From positions 1-64,000 of the forward strand of contig NZ_VATK01000015.1 of assembly GCF_006546985.1 (NCBI RefSeq): DNA of 64,000 nt. The letters run 5' to 3'. This stretch comes from Bacillus sp. 03113 (GTDB taxonomy: Bacteria; Bacillota; Bacilli; Bacillales; Cytobacillaceae). The notes under the pieces were generated by a model, which was not told where the DNA came from, searched no databases, and worked only from the letters and a program-made list of their open reading frames with translations. Both the position numbers and the translations under genes were made by a program. Within the stretch, counting starts at the first letter, position 1. Every line of letters starts with the position of its first letter. Positions 28,311 through 39,047 of this stretch are shown one piece after another.

Positions 28311-31300
28311 ATGAGCGATGCATCTGGCAAGCAGGAGCGATTCCAACTCTTACTCCAGCAAATACAGCTTACTGAAGATGCCGTAATGCCATATTTTCAA
28401 CAAGCACAAATTGAAAAAGTTGTAGTTGAAAAGAAAACAAAAAAATGGCATTTTTATTTTCTTTTTAAGAGTATAATTCCTTGGAGTATTTATAGTCGCT
28501 TCTCAAATAAATTGGTGAGCTCTTTTTCTCATATAGCAAATGTTAGTTTTTCTATTCAGGTTATGGATACTAGCTATTCGGAACAGCTAGTAAAGGAATA
28601 CTGGAATGTGTGTATACAAAAATTAGATGGGATATCCCCACCATTATTAAAGTTGTTAACAGAGCAAAGCCCTGCAGCTCAAGGACAAAGGCTAATCATT
28701 AATGTCCAAAATGATATGGAAAATATGGCGATTAAGCGCAAGTATGCTAATTTTATCATTGAAGCATATCAAAAATTTGGATTTCCAGCATTTACGATTG
28801 ATACCGAAATTAACGATCTTTCTTCAAATAAAGAGTATGAGCAATTTTTACTTGCAAAACAACAAGAGGATATGGAAAGAGGAAAGCAGGCCTTTGAGGA
28901 TATCCAAAAAACAGAACGAGAAAGAGAAGCAAGTGAAAAAGGAGAATCAGAAGGACCTCTAATTGTTGGGCTAACGATAAAAAACGATGTTGAACTAATT
29001 AAATTAGAAGATATTGTGGATGAAGAACGCCGAGTAGCCATTGAAGGATATGTATTTTTTGCAGAAACAAAGGAATTGCGCAGTGGCCGAACACTTTTAA
29101 CCTTTAAGATTACCGATTATACAAGCTCCATTTTAGTAAAGATGTTTTCTCGCGATAAAGAGGATGCTGCACTTTTTGAAAGAGTTAAAAAAGGCATGTG
29201 GCTAAAGGTTCGAGGAAGTATTCAAAATGATACGTTTGTTCGTGATCTTGTTATGATTGGGAATGATCTTAATGAGATAAAGCCAATTGAGAGGAAGGAT
29301 ACCTCTCCAGATGGAGAAAAGCGTGTTGAGCTCCATTTGCACTCTCCAATGAGTCAAATGGATGCTGTCACCACGGTAAGTTCACTTGTTGCGCAAGCAA
29401 AAAAATGGGGGCATAAAGCCATTGCTTTAACTGATCATGCTGTTGCTCAGTCGTTTCCGGAGGCATTTGGTGCAGGGAAGAAAAACGGAATAAAAATATT
29501 ATATGGGGTAGAGATTAATTTAGTCGATGATGGAGTTCCCATCACATACAATGATGCAGATCTTACACTTGAAGATGCTACATTTGTCGTCTTTGACGTG
29601 GAAACAACAGGACTTTCTGCTGTTTACGATACGATCATTGAACTGGCGGCTGTAAAAATCCAAAATGGAGAAATTATTGATAAATTTGAAGCGTTTGCTA
29701 ATCCTCATCATCCTCTTTCAGCTACAACGATTAATCTAACAGGTATAACAGATGAAATGGTTGAAAATGCCCCTGATGTAGAAGTAGTGCTTAAAAGATT
29801 CCATAGCTGGTCATCAGATGCCGTTTTAGTTGCACATAATGCATCTTTTGATATGGGATTTTTAAATGTAGGTTATAAAAAAATTGGGCTTGGCAAGGCA
29901 ACAAATCCAGTAATTGATACGTTAGAGTTAGGTCGATTTTTATACCCAGATATGAAGAATCATCGTCTTAATACGTTGTCAAAAAAGTTTGATATTGAGC
30001 TAACTCAACATCACCGAGCGATCTATGATGCAGAAGCAACCGGTTATTTACTTTTAAAAATGTTAAAGGACGCACATGAAAAAGGCATTAACAATCACAA
30101 TCAGTTTAATGATCATATGGGGCAAGGTAAAGCCTATCAAAGAGCTCGTCCTTATCATTGTATATTGCTAGCGCAAACTGAATTAGGCTTAAAAAATTTA
30201 TTTAAATTAATATCGATCTCTCATATTGAATATTTTTATCGTGTCCCAAGAATCCCAAGGTCCGTCTTGCAAAAGTTTCGAGAAGGTATCTTAGTAGGAT
30301 CGGCTTGTGATAAGGGAGAAGTATTTGAAGGAATGATGCAAAAATCTCCAGAAGAAGTGGAAGAAATCGCCCAATTTTATGATTATCTCGAGGTACAACC
30401 GAAGGAAGTATACGCCCATTTACTTGAATTAGAACTAGTGAAAAATGAAAAAGCACTTGAAGAAATTATAAAAAACATCGTTCTTTTAGGGGAAAAACTA
30501 GATTTGCCGGTCGTTGCAACGGGTAACGTACATTACTTAAATCCAAACGATAAAATCTATCGAAAAATACTTATTAGTTCTCAAGGCGGAGCGAATCCTT
30601 TAAATCGTCACAAGCTGCCAGATGTCCATTTTCGTACAACAAATGAGATGCTAGATTCGTTCTCATTTTTAGAGAGCGACCTTGCAAAGAAAATCGTCAT
30701 TGAAAATACGAATAAAATTGCAGATAAAATAGATGAAATTAAACCAATTAAAGATGATTTGTATACACCTAAGATTGAAGGTGCTGATGAAGAAATTCGA
30801 GAAATGAGCTATTCTATGGCACGAAGTATTTATGGAGATACATTGCCTGAAATTGTAGAAGCTCGGCTTGAAAAAGAATTAAAAAGTATTATTGGTCATG
30901 GCTTTGCCGTTATCTATCTTATTTCTCATAAACTCGTAAAAAAATCATTAGACGACGGCTATTTAGTTGGTTCTCGAGGATCGGTAGGCTCATCCTTCGT
31001 AGCAACAATGACAGAAATAACAGAGGTTAATCCTTTACCTCCTCATTATGTATGTCCGGTTTGTAAGCATTCTGAATTCTTTAATGATGGATCAGTAGGA
31101 TCTGGATATGACCTTCCTGATAAGGAATGTCCTAACTGTGGAGAAAAATATAAGAAGGATGGCCATGATATCCCATTTGAAACATTCCTTGGGTTTAAAG
31201 GAGATAAGGTTCCAGATATCGATTTGAATTTTTCAGGGGAATATCAGCCAAGGGCCCATAACTATACAAAAGTATTGTTTGGTGAAGATAATGTGTATCG

Positions 31301-32633
31301 TGCTGGGACCATTGGTACGGTTGCTGATAAAACAGCTTACGGATATGTGAAAGCTTATCAACAGGATCATAATCTGCAAATACGAGGAGCGGAAATAGAT
31401 CGATTAGCTTCTGGGTGTACAGGGGTAAAAAGAACAACCGGTCAGCATCCAGGTGGGATAATAGTTGTCCCAGACTACATGGATATTTATGATTTTTCAC
31501 CGATACAGTTTCCAGCAGATGATCGAAATTCAGAATGGAAAACAACCCATTTCGACTTTCATTCCATTCATGATAATTTGCTGAAGCTTGATATACTTGG
31601 GCACGATGATCCGACTGTTATTCGTATGCTCCAGGATCTGAGTGGAGTTGATCCTAAAACGATACCAACTGACGACCCAGAAGTAATGAAAATTTTTAGC
31701 GGTACTGAATCACTTGGAGTAACAGAAGAACAAATTATGTGTAAAACTGGGACGTTAGGGATTCCTGAATTTGGAACACGATTTGTTCGACAAATGCTCG
31801 AGAGTACTAAACCTACGACTTTTTCTGAGCTTGTACAAATTTCAGGACTTTCCCATGGAACAGATGTATGGCTTGGAAATGCACAAGAGTTAATACATGA
31901 TAACATTTGTACCTTAAGCGAAGTAATCGGCTGCCGGGATGATATTATGGTTTATTTAATTTATCAAGGCTTGGATCCAGCTTTTGCTTTTAAAATTATG
32001 GAGTCTGTACGTAAAGGAAAAGGGTTAACAGATGACATGGAAGTAGAAATGAGAAAAAATGAAGTCCCTGAATGGTATATTGACTCATGTAAAAAAATTA
32101 AATACATGTTCCCTAAGGCGCATGCGACTGCATATGTTTTGATGGCTGTTCGAATTGCTTATTTTAAAGTGCATCATCCACTATTGTACTATGCAGCATA
32201 CTTTACTGTACGTGCTGAAGATTTTGATATAGAAGCTATGCACAGAGGCTCTCAAAGCATCCGCTCCAAGATTGATGAAATTAATGTTAAAGGGCTTGAA
32301 GCATCACCAAAAGAAAAAAACCTATTAACTGTATTAGAACTAGCACTTGAAATGGTAGAAAGAGGGTATTCCTTTAAAAAAGTGGATCTATATCGATCAA
32401 GCGCGAATGAATTTATTATTGATGATCATTCATTAATTCCTCCTTTCAACTCGATTCCTGGTTTAGGAACAAATGCCGCTTTCAATATAGTCAATGCTAG
32501 AAAAGAAAGAGAATTTTTGTCTAAAGAAGATTTACAACAGAGAGGAAAAGTTTCAAAAACAATCATTGAATATTTGACCAATCATGGCTGCTTAGAAGCA
32601 TTGCCAGATCAAAATCAGCTTTCATTATTTTAG
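28311..32633 (+). CDS. polC: DNA polymerase III alpha subunit, PolC type
   Basis: PolC is the replicative polymerase of low-GC Gram-positives. The 1440-residue product has N-terminal domains and an OB fold (about 235-330), a PHP domain starting [15 protein letters not shown] near 338, an inserted DnaQ-type 3'-5' exonuclease (FDVETTG near 426, [12 protein letters not shown] near 566), a zinc-binding CPVC...CPNC pair (about 913-940) and the polymerase core with [12 protein letters not shown] and [18 protein letters not shown] precedes ATG 28311. It is full length and intact. Confidence 0.98.
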   Translation: MSDASGKQERFQLLLQQIQLTEDAVMPYFQQAQIEKVVVEKKTKKWHFYFLFKSIIPWSIYSRFSNKLVSSFSHIANVSFSIQVMDTSYSEQLVKEYWNVCIQKLDGISPPLLKLLTEQSPAAQGQRLIINVQNDMENMAIKRKYANFIIEAYQKFGFPAFTIDTEINDLSSNKEYEQFLLAKQQEDMERGKQAFEDIQKTEREREASEKGESEGPLIVGLTIKNDVELIKLEDIVDEERRVAIEGYVFFAETKELRSGRTLLTFKITDYTSSILVKMFSRDKEDAALFERVKKGMWLKVRGSIQNDTFVRDLVMIGNDLNEIKPIERKDTSPDGEKRVELHLHSPMSQMDAVTTVSSLVAQAKKWGHKAIALTDHAVAQSFPEAFGAGKKNGIKILYGVEINLVDDGVPITYNDADLTLEDATFVVFDVETTGLSAVYDTIIELAAVKIQNGEIIDKFEAFANPHHPLSATTINLTGITDEMVENAPDVEVVLKRFHSWSSDAVLVAHNASFDMGFLNVGYKKIGLGKATNPVIDTLELGRFLYPDMKNHRLNTLSKKFDIELTQHHRAIYDAEATGYLLLKMLKDAHEKGINNHNQFNDHMGQGKAYQRARPYHCILLAQTELGLKNLFKLISISHIEYFYRVPRIPRSVLQKFREGILVGSACDKGEVFEGMMQKSPEEVEEIAQFYDYLEVQPKEVYAHLLELELVKNEKALEEIIKNIVLLGEKLDLPVVATGNVHYLNPNDKIYRKILISSQGGANPLNRHKLPDVHFRTTNEMLDSFSFLESDLAKKIVIENTNKIADKIDEIKPIKDDLYTPKIEGADEEIREMSYSMARSIYGDTLPEIVEARLEKELKSIIGHGFAVIYLISHKLVKKSLDDGYLVGSRGSVGSSFVATMTEITEVNPLPPHYVCPVCKHSEFFNDGSVGSGYDLPDKECPNCGEKYKKDGHDIPFETFLGFKGDKVPDIDLNFSGEYQPRAHNYTKVLFGEDNVYRAGTIGTVADKTAYGYVKAYQQDHNLQIRGAEIDRLASGCTGVKRTTGQHPGGIIVVPDYMDIYDFSPIQFPADDRNSEWKTTHFDFHSIHDNLLKLDILGHDDPTVIRMLQDLSGVDPKTIPTDDPEVMKIFSGTESLGVTEEQIMCKTGTLGIPEFGTRFVRQMLESTKPTTFSELVQISGLSHGTDVWLGNAQELIHDNICTLSEVIGCRDDIMVYLIYQGLDPAFAFKIMESVRKGKGLTDDMEVEMRKNEVPEWYIDSCKKIKYMFPKAHATAYVLMAVRIAYFKVHHPLLYYAAYFTVRAEDFDIEAMHRGSQSIRSKIDEINVKGLEASPKEKNLLTVLELALEMVERGYSFKKVDLYRSSANEFIIDDHSLIPPFNSIPGLGTNAAFNIVNARKEREFLSKEDLQQRGKVSKTIIEYLTNHGCLEALPDQNQLSLF

Positions 32634-32721
32634 TAAATAGAAAATCCTTTGATCGATATCTATTCTTCCAATAGGAAATGGATGATTGGAACTTTTAAAT
32701 CCGTGTATCATCTACTTTAAT

Positions 32722-32750
32722 TTGCATATTAGAAGGGGTTATGATATAGT
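32722..32750 (+). promoter_or_regulatory. Sigma-A promoter for the rimP-nusA-infB operon
   Basis: TTGCAT (32722-32727) and TATAGT (32745-32750) are separated by 17 bases. The leader that follows holds a strong hairpin before rimP. Confidence 0.65.
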
Positions 32751-32780
32751 TTTATTGGAAATACTAACATAACTCTCGTA

Positions 32781-32814
32781 ACCAAGAGTGGGGCAACCCA
32801 CTCTTTCTCTTGTT
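32781..32814 (+). terminator. Leader hairpin before rimP (possible attenuator)
   Basis: AAGAGTGGG-GCAA-CCCACTCTT forms an 8-9 bp stem closed by a GCAA-type tetraloop, followed by TCTCTTG. It lies downstream of the promoter and about 145 bases before the rimP start. Its position suggests attenuation, perhaps by NusA autoregulation, but that is inference. Confidence 0.6.
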
Positions 32815-32958
32815 GTGTAGATAAATTATTAAAGATGGGATGGATAAGCGGGCTATTTTGTTAAGCCTTTGAGCTTTCTCAACTTATCCTTATATAAAAA
32901 ATGTTCTAAAACTCGTTCTATCTTTTCAATAGATGGCTGGTGTAAAGGAGGGATTGTC

Positions 32959-33429
32959 ATGAGTAAAGTGGTTGAAACCGTTGAGCAATTAGTGCTTCCA
33001 ATATTAGATGAAATGCAGCTAGAACTTGTTGATATTGAGTATGTAAAAGAAGGAAGAGAATGGTTTTTAAGAGTTTTTATTGATAAAGACAATGGAGTAG
33101 ATATTGAAGATTGCGGAATAGTAAGCGAGAAGCTTAGCGGGAAACTTGATGAACTAGATCCAATTTCGCATAACTATTTCCTTGAAGTATCTTCACCTGG
33201 TGCTGAAAGGCCGCTTAAAAAAAGCAAGGATTTTGAAAAAGCAATTGGAAAAAACGTTTTTATTAAAACTTTCGAGCCATTAGACGGTGAAAAATCCTTT
33301 GAAGGAATTCTTACTCAATTTGATGGGCAGTTTGTTTCAATCGAAGTAAAAATAAAAACAAGAAAGAAAAATGTAGAGATTCCGTATGAAAAGATTGCCA
33401 ACGCTCGATTAGCAGTTACTTTTTCATAA
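32959..33429 (+). CDS. rimP: Ribosome maturation factor RimP (YlxS)
   Basis: RimP helps assemble the 30S subunit. From ATG 32959 (after AAAGGAGGG) the protein is 156 residues, equal to B. subtilis YlxS, with [22 protein letters not shown] and the [16 protein letters not shown] motif. The open frame extends upstream to 32869, but that part lies in the leader and is not conserved. It heads the nusA-infB operon. Confidence 0.97.
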   Translation: MSKVVETVEQLVLPILDEMQLELVDIEYVKEGREWFLRVFIDKDNGVDIEDCGIVSEKLSGKLDELDPISHNYFLEVSSPGAERPLKKSKDFEKAIGKNVFIKTFEPLDGEKSFEGILTQFDGQFVSIEVKIKTRKKNVEIPYEKIANARLAVTFS

Positions 33430-33504
33430 TGGTCATACGTGATAGCGATTAGCTACATGGTCAACGATTTTAATTGAAAGGGATTAGAAGGGGGATAAAA
33501 TCTC

Positions 33505-34632
33505 ATGAGCAGTGAATTATTAGATGCTCTTGTCTTACTAGAAAAAGAAAAAGGAATATCACGTGAAGTGATCATTGATGCGATAGAAGCTGCACTTATC
33601 TCGGCTTATCGACGTAACTTCAACCAAGCTCAAAACGTTCGTATCGATTTAAATTTAGGAGCAGGTACGATGCGGGTATTTGCTCGAAAAGAAGTCGTTG
33701 ATGAGGTGTTTGATCCTCGACTTGAAATTTCGTTAGAGGATGCAAAAAACATTAATCCTAACTATCAGTTCGAAGATGTAGTTGAACTTGAGGTAACACC
33801 TAAGAATTTTGGCAGAATTGCCGCACAAACAGCAAAACAAGTTGTTACTCAAAGAGTTCGTGAAGCAGAAAGAGGCATCATTTATTCCGAATTTATTGAC
33901 AGAGAAGAAGACATCATGACGGGGATTGTTCAGAGACAAGATTCAAAATTCATTTATGTTAGTTTAGGGAAAATTGAAGCTATTTTGCCTGCTAACGAAC
34001 AAATGCCGAATGAGCAATATAGACCTCATGATCGAATCAAAGTATTTCTGACAAAGGTAGAAAAAACAACTAAAGGTCCTCAAATTTTTGTTTCAAGAAC
34101 ACACCCAGGGCTGTTAAAAAGATTATTTGAAATGGAAGTTCCTGAAATCTATGATGGAACAGTTGAAATTAAATCTGTTGCTAGAGAAGCTGGAGACCGT
34201 TCCAAAATTTCCGTGTATTCCGATAATCAAGAAGTAGATCCTGTTGGTTCATGTGTTGGGCCAAAAGGGACGCGAGTTCAAGCGGTTGTAAATGAACTTA
34301 AAGGAGAAAAAATTGATATTGTAAAATGGTCACAGGACCCTGTTGTGTTTGTTGCTAATGCTCTCAGTCCTTCGAAAGTATTAGATGTTATTGTTAATGA
34401 AGAGGAAAAAGCGACAACTGTAGTTGTTCCTGATTATCAGCTTTCTCTTGCAATTGGTAAGCGTGGTCAAAATGCAAGACTTGCAGCAAAACTAACTGGA
34501 TGGAAAATCGATATCAAATCAGAGTCTGAGGCTCGAGAAATAGGGATTTTCCCACGAGAAGAACAGCTTTTAACTTTTGACCATGATGACGAAAATGAAG
34601 ATGACTTTGAGTTACATGAAGATTTAGAATAA
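33505..34632 (+). CDS. nusA: Transcription elongation/termination factor NusA
   Basis: NusA binds RNA polymerase and modulates pausing and termination. The 375-residue product has an N-terminal polymerase-binding domain (1-125), an S1 domain (about 132-200) and two KH domains (DPVGSCVGPKGTRVQAVVNEL near 250 and LAIGKRGQNARLAAKLTGWKI near 317), ending in an acidic tail. It lacks the C-terminal acidic repeats of enterobacteria, as is normal for Bacillus. Confidence 0.98.
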   Translation: MSSELLDALVLLEKEKGISREVIIDAIEAALISAYRRNFNQAQNVRIDLNLGAGTMRVFARKEVVDEVFDPRLEISLEDAKNINPNYQFEDVVELEVTPKNFGRIAAQTAKQVVTQRVREAERGIIYSEFIDREEDIMTGIVQRQDSKFIYVSLGKIEAILPANEQMPNEQYRPHDRIKVFLTKVEKTTKGPQIFVSRTHPGLLKRLFEMEVPEIYDGTVEIKSVAREAGDRSKISVYSDNQEVDPVGSCVGPKGTRVQAVVNELKGEKIDIVKWSQDPVVFVANALSPSKVLDVIVNEEEKATTVVVPDYQLSLAIGKRGQNARLAAKLTGWKIDIKSESEAREIGIFPREEQLLTFDHDDENEDDFELHEDLE

Positions 34633-34647
34633 AAGAGGTGAATGATC

Positions 34648-34932
34648 GTGAACCGACAAAAAAAGGTTCCAATGCGCAGATGTATTGCAACGGGTGAAAT
34701 GAAACCAAAAAAAGAACTCGTTCGCATCGTTCGCTCTAAAGAAGGAGAAGTTTCTGTCGATTTAACAGGGAAAAAATCGGGACGTGGAGCCTATCTTTCA
34801 CGTGAAAAAGAAGCGGTATTATTAGCAAAGAAAAAAAATATTCTATCCAATCAACTTCAAGTACAAATAGAAGATTCTATTTATGAAGAACTGTTTGAAC
34901 TGATAGAGAAAGAGAAAAGGCAGTCCAAATGA
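34648..34932 (+). CDS. ylxR: YlxR-family nucleic-acid-binding protein (RnpM)
   Basis: This 94-residue basic protein contains the DUF448 motif PMRRCIATGEMKPKKELVRI and GRGAYLSREKE. Recent work on B. subtilis links YlxR (RnpM) to RNase P. The start is GTG 34648, giving MNRQKKVPMRRC as in B. subtilis; ATG 34642 is too close to the GAGGTG site. The stop overlaps the ylxQ start. Confidence 0.93.
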   Translation: MNRQKKVPMRRCIATGEMKPKKELVRIVRSKEGEVSVDLTGKKSGRGAYLSREKEAVLLAKKKNILSNQLQVQIEDSIYEELFELIEKEKRQSK

Positions 34933-35237
34933 GATCAAATCAATGGATGTCATTTCTTGGTCTAGCCAATCGAGCACGAAAAATTATTTCAGGTGAAGAG
35001 CTTGTTGTTAAAGCTATTCAAAACGGAAAAGCAAAGTTAATCATTTTATCAAAAGATGCATCCACTAATACAGCAAAGAAAATAACAGATAAGTGCAAGT
35101 TCTATAATGTTCCAATCCAATATGTTGAGAATCGACATATACTCGGCAAGTCGATAGGAAAGGAAGCACGAGTTGTGGTTGCTATTTTGGAAGAAGGCTT
35201 TGCAAAAAAACTGTTAACGCTGCTCGAGGAATTCTAG
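34929..35237 (+). CDS. ylxQ: L7Ae-family ribosomal protein YlxQ
   Basis: This 102-residue protein belongs to the L7Ae/L30e family that binds kink-turn RNA, with [16 protein letters not shown] at the start and the core [17 protein letters not shown]. In Bacillus it lies between ylxR and infB. It overlaps ylxR by four bases. Its RNA target is not evident from sequence. Confidence 0.93.
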   Translation: MRSNQWMSFLGLANRARKIISGEELVVKAIQNGKAKLIILSKDASTNTAKKITDKCKFYNVPIQYVENRHILGKSIGKEARVVVAILEEGFAKKLLTLLEEF

Positions 35238-35250
35238 CGGGGGTGAAAGA

Positions 35251-37449
35251 ATGAGTAAAATACGGGTTTATGAATATGCAAAGAAACAAAACATATCTAG
35301 CAAAAATATTATTGATAAACTAAAAGAATTAAATATTGAAGTAACAAACCATATGACAACTTTAGAAGAGGAAACCATTAAAAAATTGGATGGCTTGTTC
35401 GCAAAGCAACAGCAAGAACAAAATAATCAAAAAAAAATACAACGACCTGTCAGTGTAAGTTCGAAGGCAAGTCAATATGAGGATGATGAATCTACTGTGA
35501 TTCCAAATAAGGGGAAAAACAAACCAGCTGCTACAAAAACAAGAGATGGAAAAAAATCTTCTCAAGAAGTTCAAAATAAAGAAAGTAAAGTGTTAACAAA
35601 AGGGAAAAATGGAAATAAGAATAATAAATCAAAAAATTTCGCTTCAAAAGGGAAACAGCAGCAACCTGTTCACCAAGTTAGAAAAGAGAAAGAACTACCT
35701 TCTAAAATAACGTTTAGTGAATCATTGACCGTTGCGGAGCTTGCTAAGAAGCTTCATAAAGAGCCTTCAGAAATCATCAAAAAGCTCTTTATGCTTGGTG
35801 TAATGGCAACGATTAACCAATCGCTAGAAAAAGAAGCGATTGAACTAATTGCTTCTGATTATGGGGTAGAAGTTGAAGAAGAAATCAAAATTGACGTTAC
35901 TGATTTAGAAAATTATTTTACCATTGATGAGGATGCGCAATTAGTAGAACGACCTTCCATTGTTACCATCATGGGCCATGTTGACCATGGGAAAACAACT
36001 TTGTTAGATTCTATTCGACATACAAAAGTTACCGCTGGTGAAGCTGGAGGGATCACCCAGCATATCGGTGCGTATCAAGTACAAGAAAACGGAAAGAAAA
36101 TAACATTTTTAGATACTCCAGGGCATGCTGCTTTTACAACAATGCGTGCACGGGGTGCTAAAATTACTGATATTACGATATTAGTCGTTGCAGCGGATGA
36201 TGGGGTAATGCCTCAAACAATTGAAGCCATTAACCATGCAAAAGCAGCTGAAGTTCCGATAATTGTTGCTGTTAATAAAATGGATAAACTAGCAGCTAAT
36301 CCGGATCGCGTGATGCAAGAATTAACCGATCATGGTCTTGTACCAGAGGCATGGGGTGGAGAAACAATATTCGTCCCTATTTCTGCACTAACTGGAGAAG
36401 GCATTGATTCGTTGCTTGAAATGATTCTACTAGTAGGTGAGGTAGAAGAATATAAAGCAAATCCAACGCGAAATGCGGTTGGAACAGTTATTGAAGCAAA
36501 ATTAGATAAAGGAAGAGGCTCTGTTGCTACGCTTTTAGTACAAAACGGAACCTTAAAAATTGGTGATCCAATCGTAGTAGGAAGCACATTCGGGCGTGTA
36601 CGTGCGATGGTAAATGATGTTGGCCGACGTGTGAAAGAAGCTGGTCCATCGACTCCTGTAGAAATCACAGGTTTAAATGAAGTACCATTAGCTGGAGATC
36701 GCTTCGTTGTCTTTAACGATGAAAAGACAGCTCGCCAAGTTGGTGAATCTAGGGCTTCTCAAGCACTACAGGCACAGCGTACAGAAAAAACAAAAATTAG
36801 CTTGGACAACTTGTTTGAACACATGAAACAAGGTGAAATGAAGGATCTTAACATCATCATTAAGGCAGATGTACAAGGTTCTGTTGAAGCATTAGCAGCA
36901 GCTTTACAGAAAATTGATGTTGAAGGTGTTAATGTAAAGATTATCCACACAGGTGTAGGGGCAATAAACGAATCTGACATCACGTTAGCTTCTGCTTCTA
37001 ATGCTATTGTTATAGGATTTAATGTTCGTCCTGATAATAATGCAAAACGTGCTGCTGATACTGAAGAAGTAGATATTCGTTTGCATCGAATTATTTATAA
37101 AGCGATTGAGGAAATTGAAGCTGCGATGAAAGGGATGCTTGATCCAGAATTTGCAGAGAAAATTATTGGGCAAGCAGAAGTTAGACAAACCTTTAAAGTA
37201 TCGAAGATTGGTACCATTGCTGGTTCATATGTGACAGATGGAAAGCTTACTAGGGATAGCGGCATTCGTCTTATTCGTAATGGAGTCGTTATTTTTGAAG
37301 GAGAAATTGACGCATTAAAACGTTTTAAAGATGATGCGAAAGAAGTTAATCAAGGGTATGAATGTGGAATTACTATCAAAAACTACAATGATGTTAAAGA
37401 AGGCGATGTCATTGAAGCGTATATTATGGAAGAAGTAGAACGCGCATAA
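35251..37449 (+). CDS. infB: Translation initiation factor IF-2
   Basis: IF-2 is the GTPase that brings initiator tRNA to the 30S subunit. The 732-residue product has an N-terminal IF2-N domain, a long Lys/Asn/Gln-rich linker (about residues 52-145), the G domain with GHVDHGKTT at about 242-250, DTPGH and NKMD, then domains II-IV. In-frame internal starts could give a shorter isoform, as known for B. subtilis. Only 66 bases follow before rbfA. Confidence 0.98.
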   Translation: MSKIRVYEYAKKQNISSKNIIDKLKELNIEVTNHMTTLEEETIKKLDGLFAKQQQEQNNQKKIQRPVSVSSKASQYEDDESTVIPNKGKNKPAATKTRDGKKSSQEVQNKESKVLTKGKNGNKNNKSKNFASKGKQQQPVHQVRKEKELPSKITFSESLTVAELAKKLHKEPSEIIKKLFMLGVMATINQSLEKEAIELIASDYGVEVEEEIKIDVTDLENYFTIDEDAQLVERPSIVTIMGHVDHGKTTLLDSIRHTKVTAGEAGGITQHIGAYQVQENGKKITFLDTPGHAAFTTMRARGAKITDITILVVAADDGVMPQTIEAINHAKAAEVPIIVAVNKMDKLAANPDRVMQELTDHGLVPEAWGGETIFVPISALTGEGIDSLLEMILLVGEVEEYKANPTRNAVGTVIEAKLDKGRGSVATLLVQNGTLKIGDPIVVGSTFGRVRAMVNDVGRRVKEAGPSTPVEITGLNEVPLAGDRFVVFNDEKTARQVGESRASQALQAQRTEKTKISLDNLFEHMKQGEMKDLNIIIKADVQGSVEALAAALQKIDVEGVNVKIIHTGVGAINESDITLASASNAIVIGFNVRPDNNAKRAADTEEVDIRLHRIIYKAIEEIEAAMKGMLDPEFAEKIIGQAEVRQTFKVSKIGTIAGSYVTDGKLTRDSGIRLIRNGVVIFEGEIDALKRFKDDAKEVNQGYECGITIKNYNDVKEGDVIEAYIMEEVERA

Positions 37450-37515
37450 TCGCTTCAATTTTCTTTAAAATACCTCTTGTGACAACTAGTGGCATTTATG
37501 AATGAGGTGAATACC

Positions 37516-37878
37516 ATGAGCCATCGGGCAAACCGTATTGGAGAACAAATGAAAAAAGAGCTTGGAGAGATTATTGGGCGGAAAATAAAAGATCCGCGTA
37601 TTGGATTTGTTACCGTTACCGACGTTCAATTAACAGGAGATCTTCAACAAGCAACTGTGTATATTTCTGTTTTAGGTGATGAGCTGCAGAGAGAAAACAC
37701 ATTAAAAGGTTTAGCTAAGGCAAAAGGATTTATACGCTCAGAGATTGGGCAGAGAATTCGTTTGCGAAAAACACCAGAGATTATTTTTGAGTTTGATGAG
37801 TCGATTGATTATGGAAATAGAATTGATCTTCTCTTGCATCAAATACATGAAGACGATAAAGCTAAAGAAGATAAATAA
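37516..37878 (+). CDS. rbfA: 30S ribosome-binding factor RbfA
   Basis: RbfA helps mature 16S rRNA in the 30S subunit. From ATG 37516 (GAGGTG upstream) the protein is 120 residues: [16 protein letters not shown], then [14 protein letters not shown] and [21 protein letters not shown]. The upstream TTG 37489 is rejected. It directly follows infB because ylxP is absent here. Confidence 0.97.
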   Translation: MSHRANRIGEQMKKELGEIIGRKIKDPRIGFVTVTDVQLTGDLQQATVYISVLGDELQRENTLKGLAKAKGFIRSEIGQRIRLRKTPEIIFEFDESIDYGNRIDLLLHQIHEDDKAKEDK

Positions 37879-37905
37879 AGTGTAGAAAATGACCTTTCCA
37901 TTTAT

Positions 37906-38014
37906 AGAGGGTGACTCAGGATAAAGTGCTAAATATCCCAGATCAATATAGTCTTAAAGAATGAACGTGACTATATCTTGCAAGAGGATGTTCGGCACAC
38001 TTGAGACACTCTCT
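37906..38014. repeat. Nested inverted repeat between rbfA and truB
   Basis: The outer arms AGAGGGTGACTCA and TGAGACACTCTCT pair imperfectly; an inner perfect stem ATATAGTC/GACTATAT lies at about 37947-37974. TATTTTT follows, so it may terminate transcription. It directly abuts the repeat at 38015. Confidence 0.6.
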
Positions 38015-38076
38015 ATTTTTATCCCGCATTAACGAAAGTAAAGACTTACACCGATGAAAGTTTCGCTTTATAAAGA
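38015..38076. repeat. Dispersed TTATCCCGCATTAACG repeat (copy 4)
   Basis: TTTTTATCCCGCATTAACG at the left and GATGAAAGTTTCGCTTTAT at the right match the ends of the element at 7105-7380 with the interior missing. It lies just before truB. Confidence 0.6.
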
Positions 38077-38098
38077 AGCTATAAAGGAGTAATTAAAG

Positions 38099-39010
38099 AT
38101 GGAAGGAATATTACCATTATTTAAACCAAAGGGTATGACATCACATGATTGTGTATTCAAATTACGAAAAATACTGAAAACAAGGAAAATAGGACATACA
38201 GGCACCCTAGATCCTGATGTTACAGGGGTATTACCTATTTGTATTGGAAGAGCAACAAAAGTTGCTGAATATATTACAGATGCTGGAAAATCTTATGAAG
38301 CAGAAGTTACAATTGGTTTTTCTACTACGACTGAAGATGCAACTGGTGAGTTGGTAGAGGAAAAAAGGATTGAAAGACCGATTAAAAGGAAAGAAATTTT
38401 GGATGTATTGAATCGTCTAACAGGTACAATTCAACAAACTCCCCCAATGTATTCTGCTGTAAAAGTAAAAGGAAAAAGACTATATGAGTACGCGAGGCAA
38501 GGCATCGTCGTTGATAGGCCGACACGAGAGGTTCAAATTTATTCAATGGAATTGATGGATGAGGAAGAGTTATTTTCCGGTGATCAAATTCGTTTCCATA
38601 TACGTGTCTCCTGCAGTAAAGGAACATATATTAGAACGTTAGCTGTCATGATTGGAGAAGAATTTGGGTATCCTGCCCATATGTCAAAATTAATACGTAC
38701 AAAATCCGCATCCATTACATTAAAAGACTGTTTTACATTTGAAGAGATAGAGAATACAATGAGAGAAGATAAAATTCAGGATATTTTATATCCAATTGAA
38801 ATGGCACTTTCTCATTTGCCGAAATATGAATTAAATGATACATTAGCAGAGAAAGTGAAAAACGGAGCCGTCTTACCAGCACCCGCTTTTTGCGAAAATA
38901 TAGACGGTCCAATAAATATGATGACACATGGCATGACAATTGCACTCTATATTAAGCATCCCCAAAAGCAAGGGTTGATTAAGCCAGTAAAAGTGCTGCG
39001 AAATGAGTAA
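38099..39010 (+). CDS. truB: tRNA pseudouridine-55 synthase
   Basis: TruB converts U55 of tRNA T-loops to pseudouridine. The 303-residue protein has the catalytic GHTGTLDPDVTGVLP motif (nucleophile Asp38), PPMYSAVKVKGKRLYEYAR and a C-terminal PUA-like region. AAAGGAG precedes ATG 38099. It is usually co-transcribed with rbfA and ribF. Confidence 0.97.
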   Translation: MEGILPLFKPKGMTSHDCVFKLRKILKTRKIGHTGTLDPDVTGVLPICIGRATKVAEYITDAGKSYEAEVTIGFSTTTEDATGELVEEKRIERPIKRKEILDVLNRLTGTIQQTPPMYSAVKVKGKRLYEYARQGIVVDRPTREVQIYSMELMDEEELFSGDQIRFHIRVSCSKGTYIRTLAVMIGEEFGYPAHMSKLIRTKSASITLKDCFTFEEIENTMREDKIQDILYPIEMALSHLPKYELNDTLAEKVKNGAVLPAPAFCENIDGPINMMTHGMTIALYIKHPQKQGLIKPVKVLRNE

Positions 39011-39047
39011 TTGATTAATTTGAATGCTAGAAAAGGTGAGTTAGGTA

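Noticed and set aside
31195-31906. Minus-strand open frames of 112-116 codons inside polC
   Set aside because: They lie opposite the conserved polymerase domain, lack ribosome binding sites and show no family features.
39011-39047. FMN riboswitch before ribF
   Set aside because: The gap is only 37 bases and has no aptamer.
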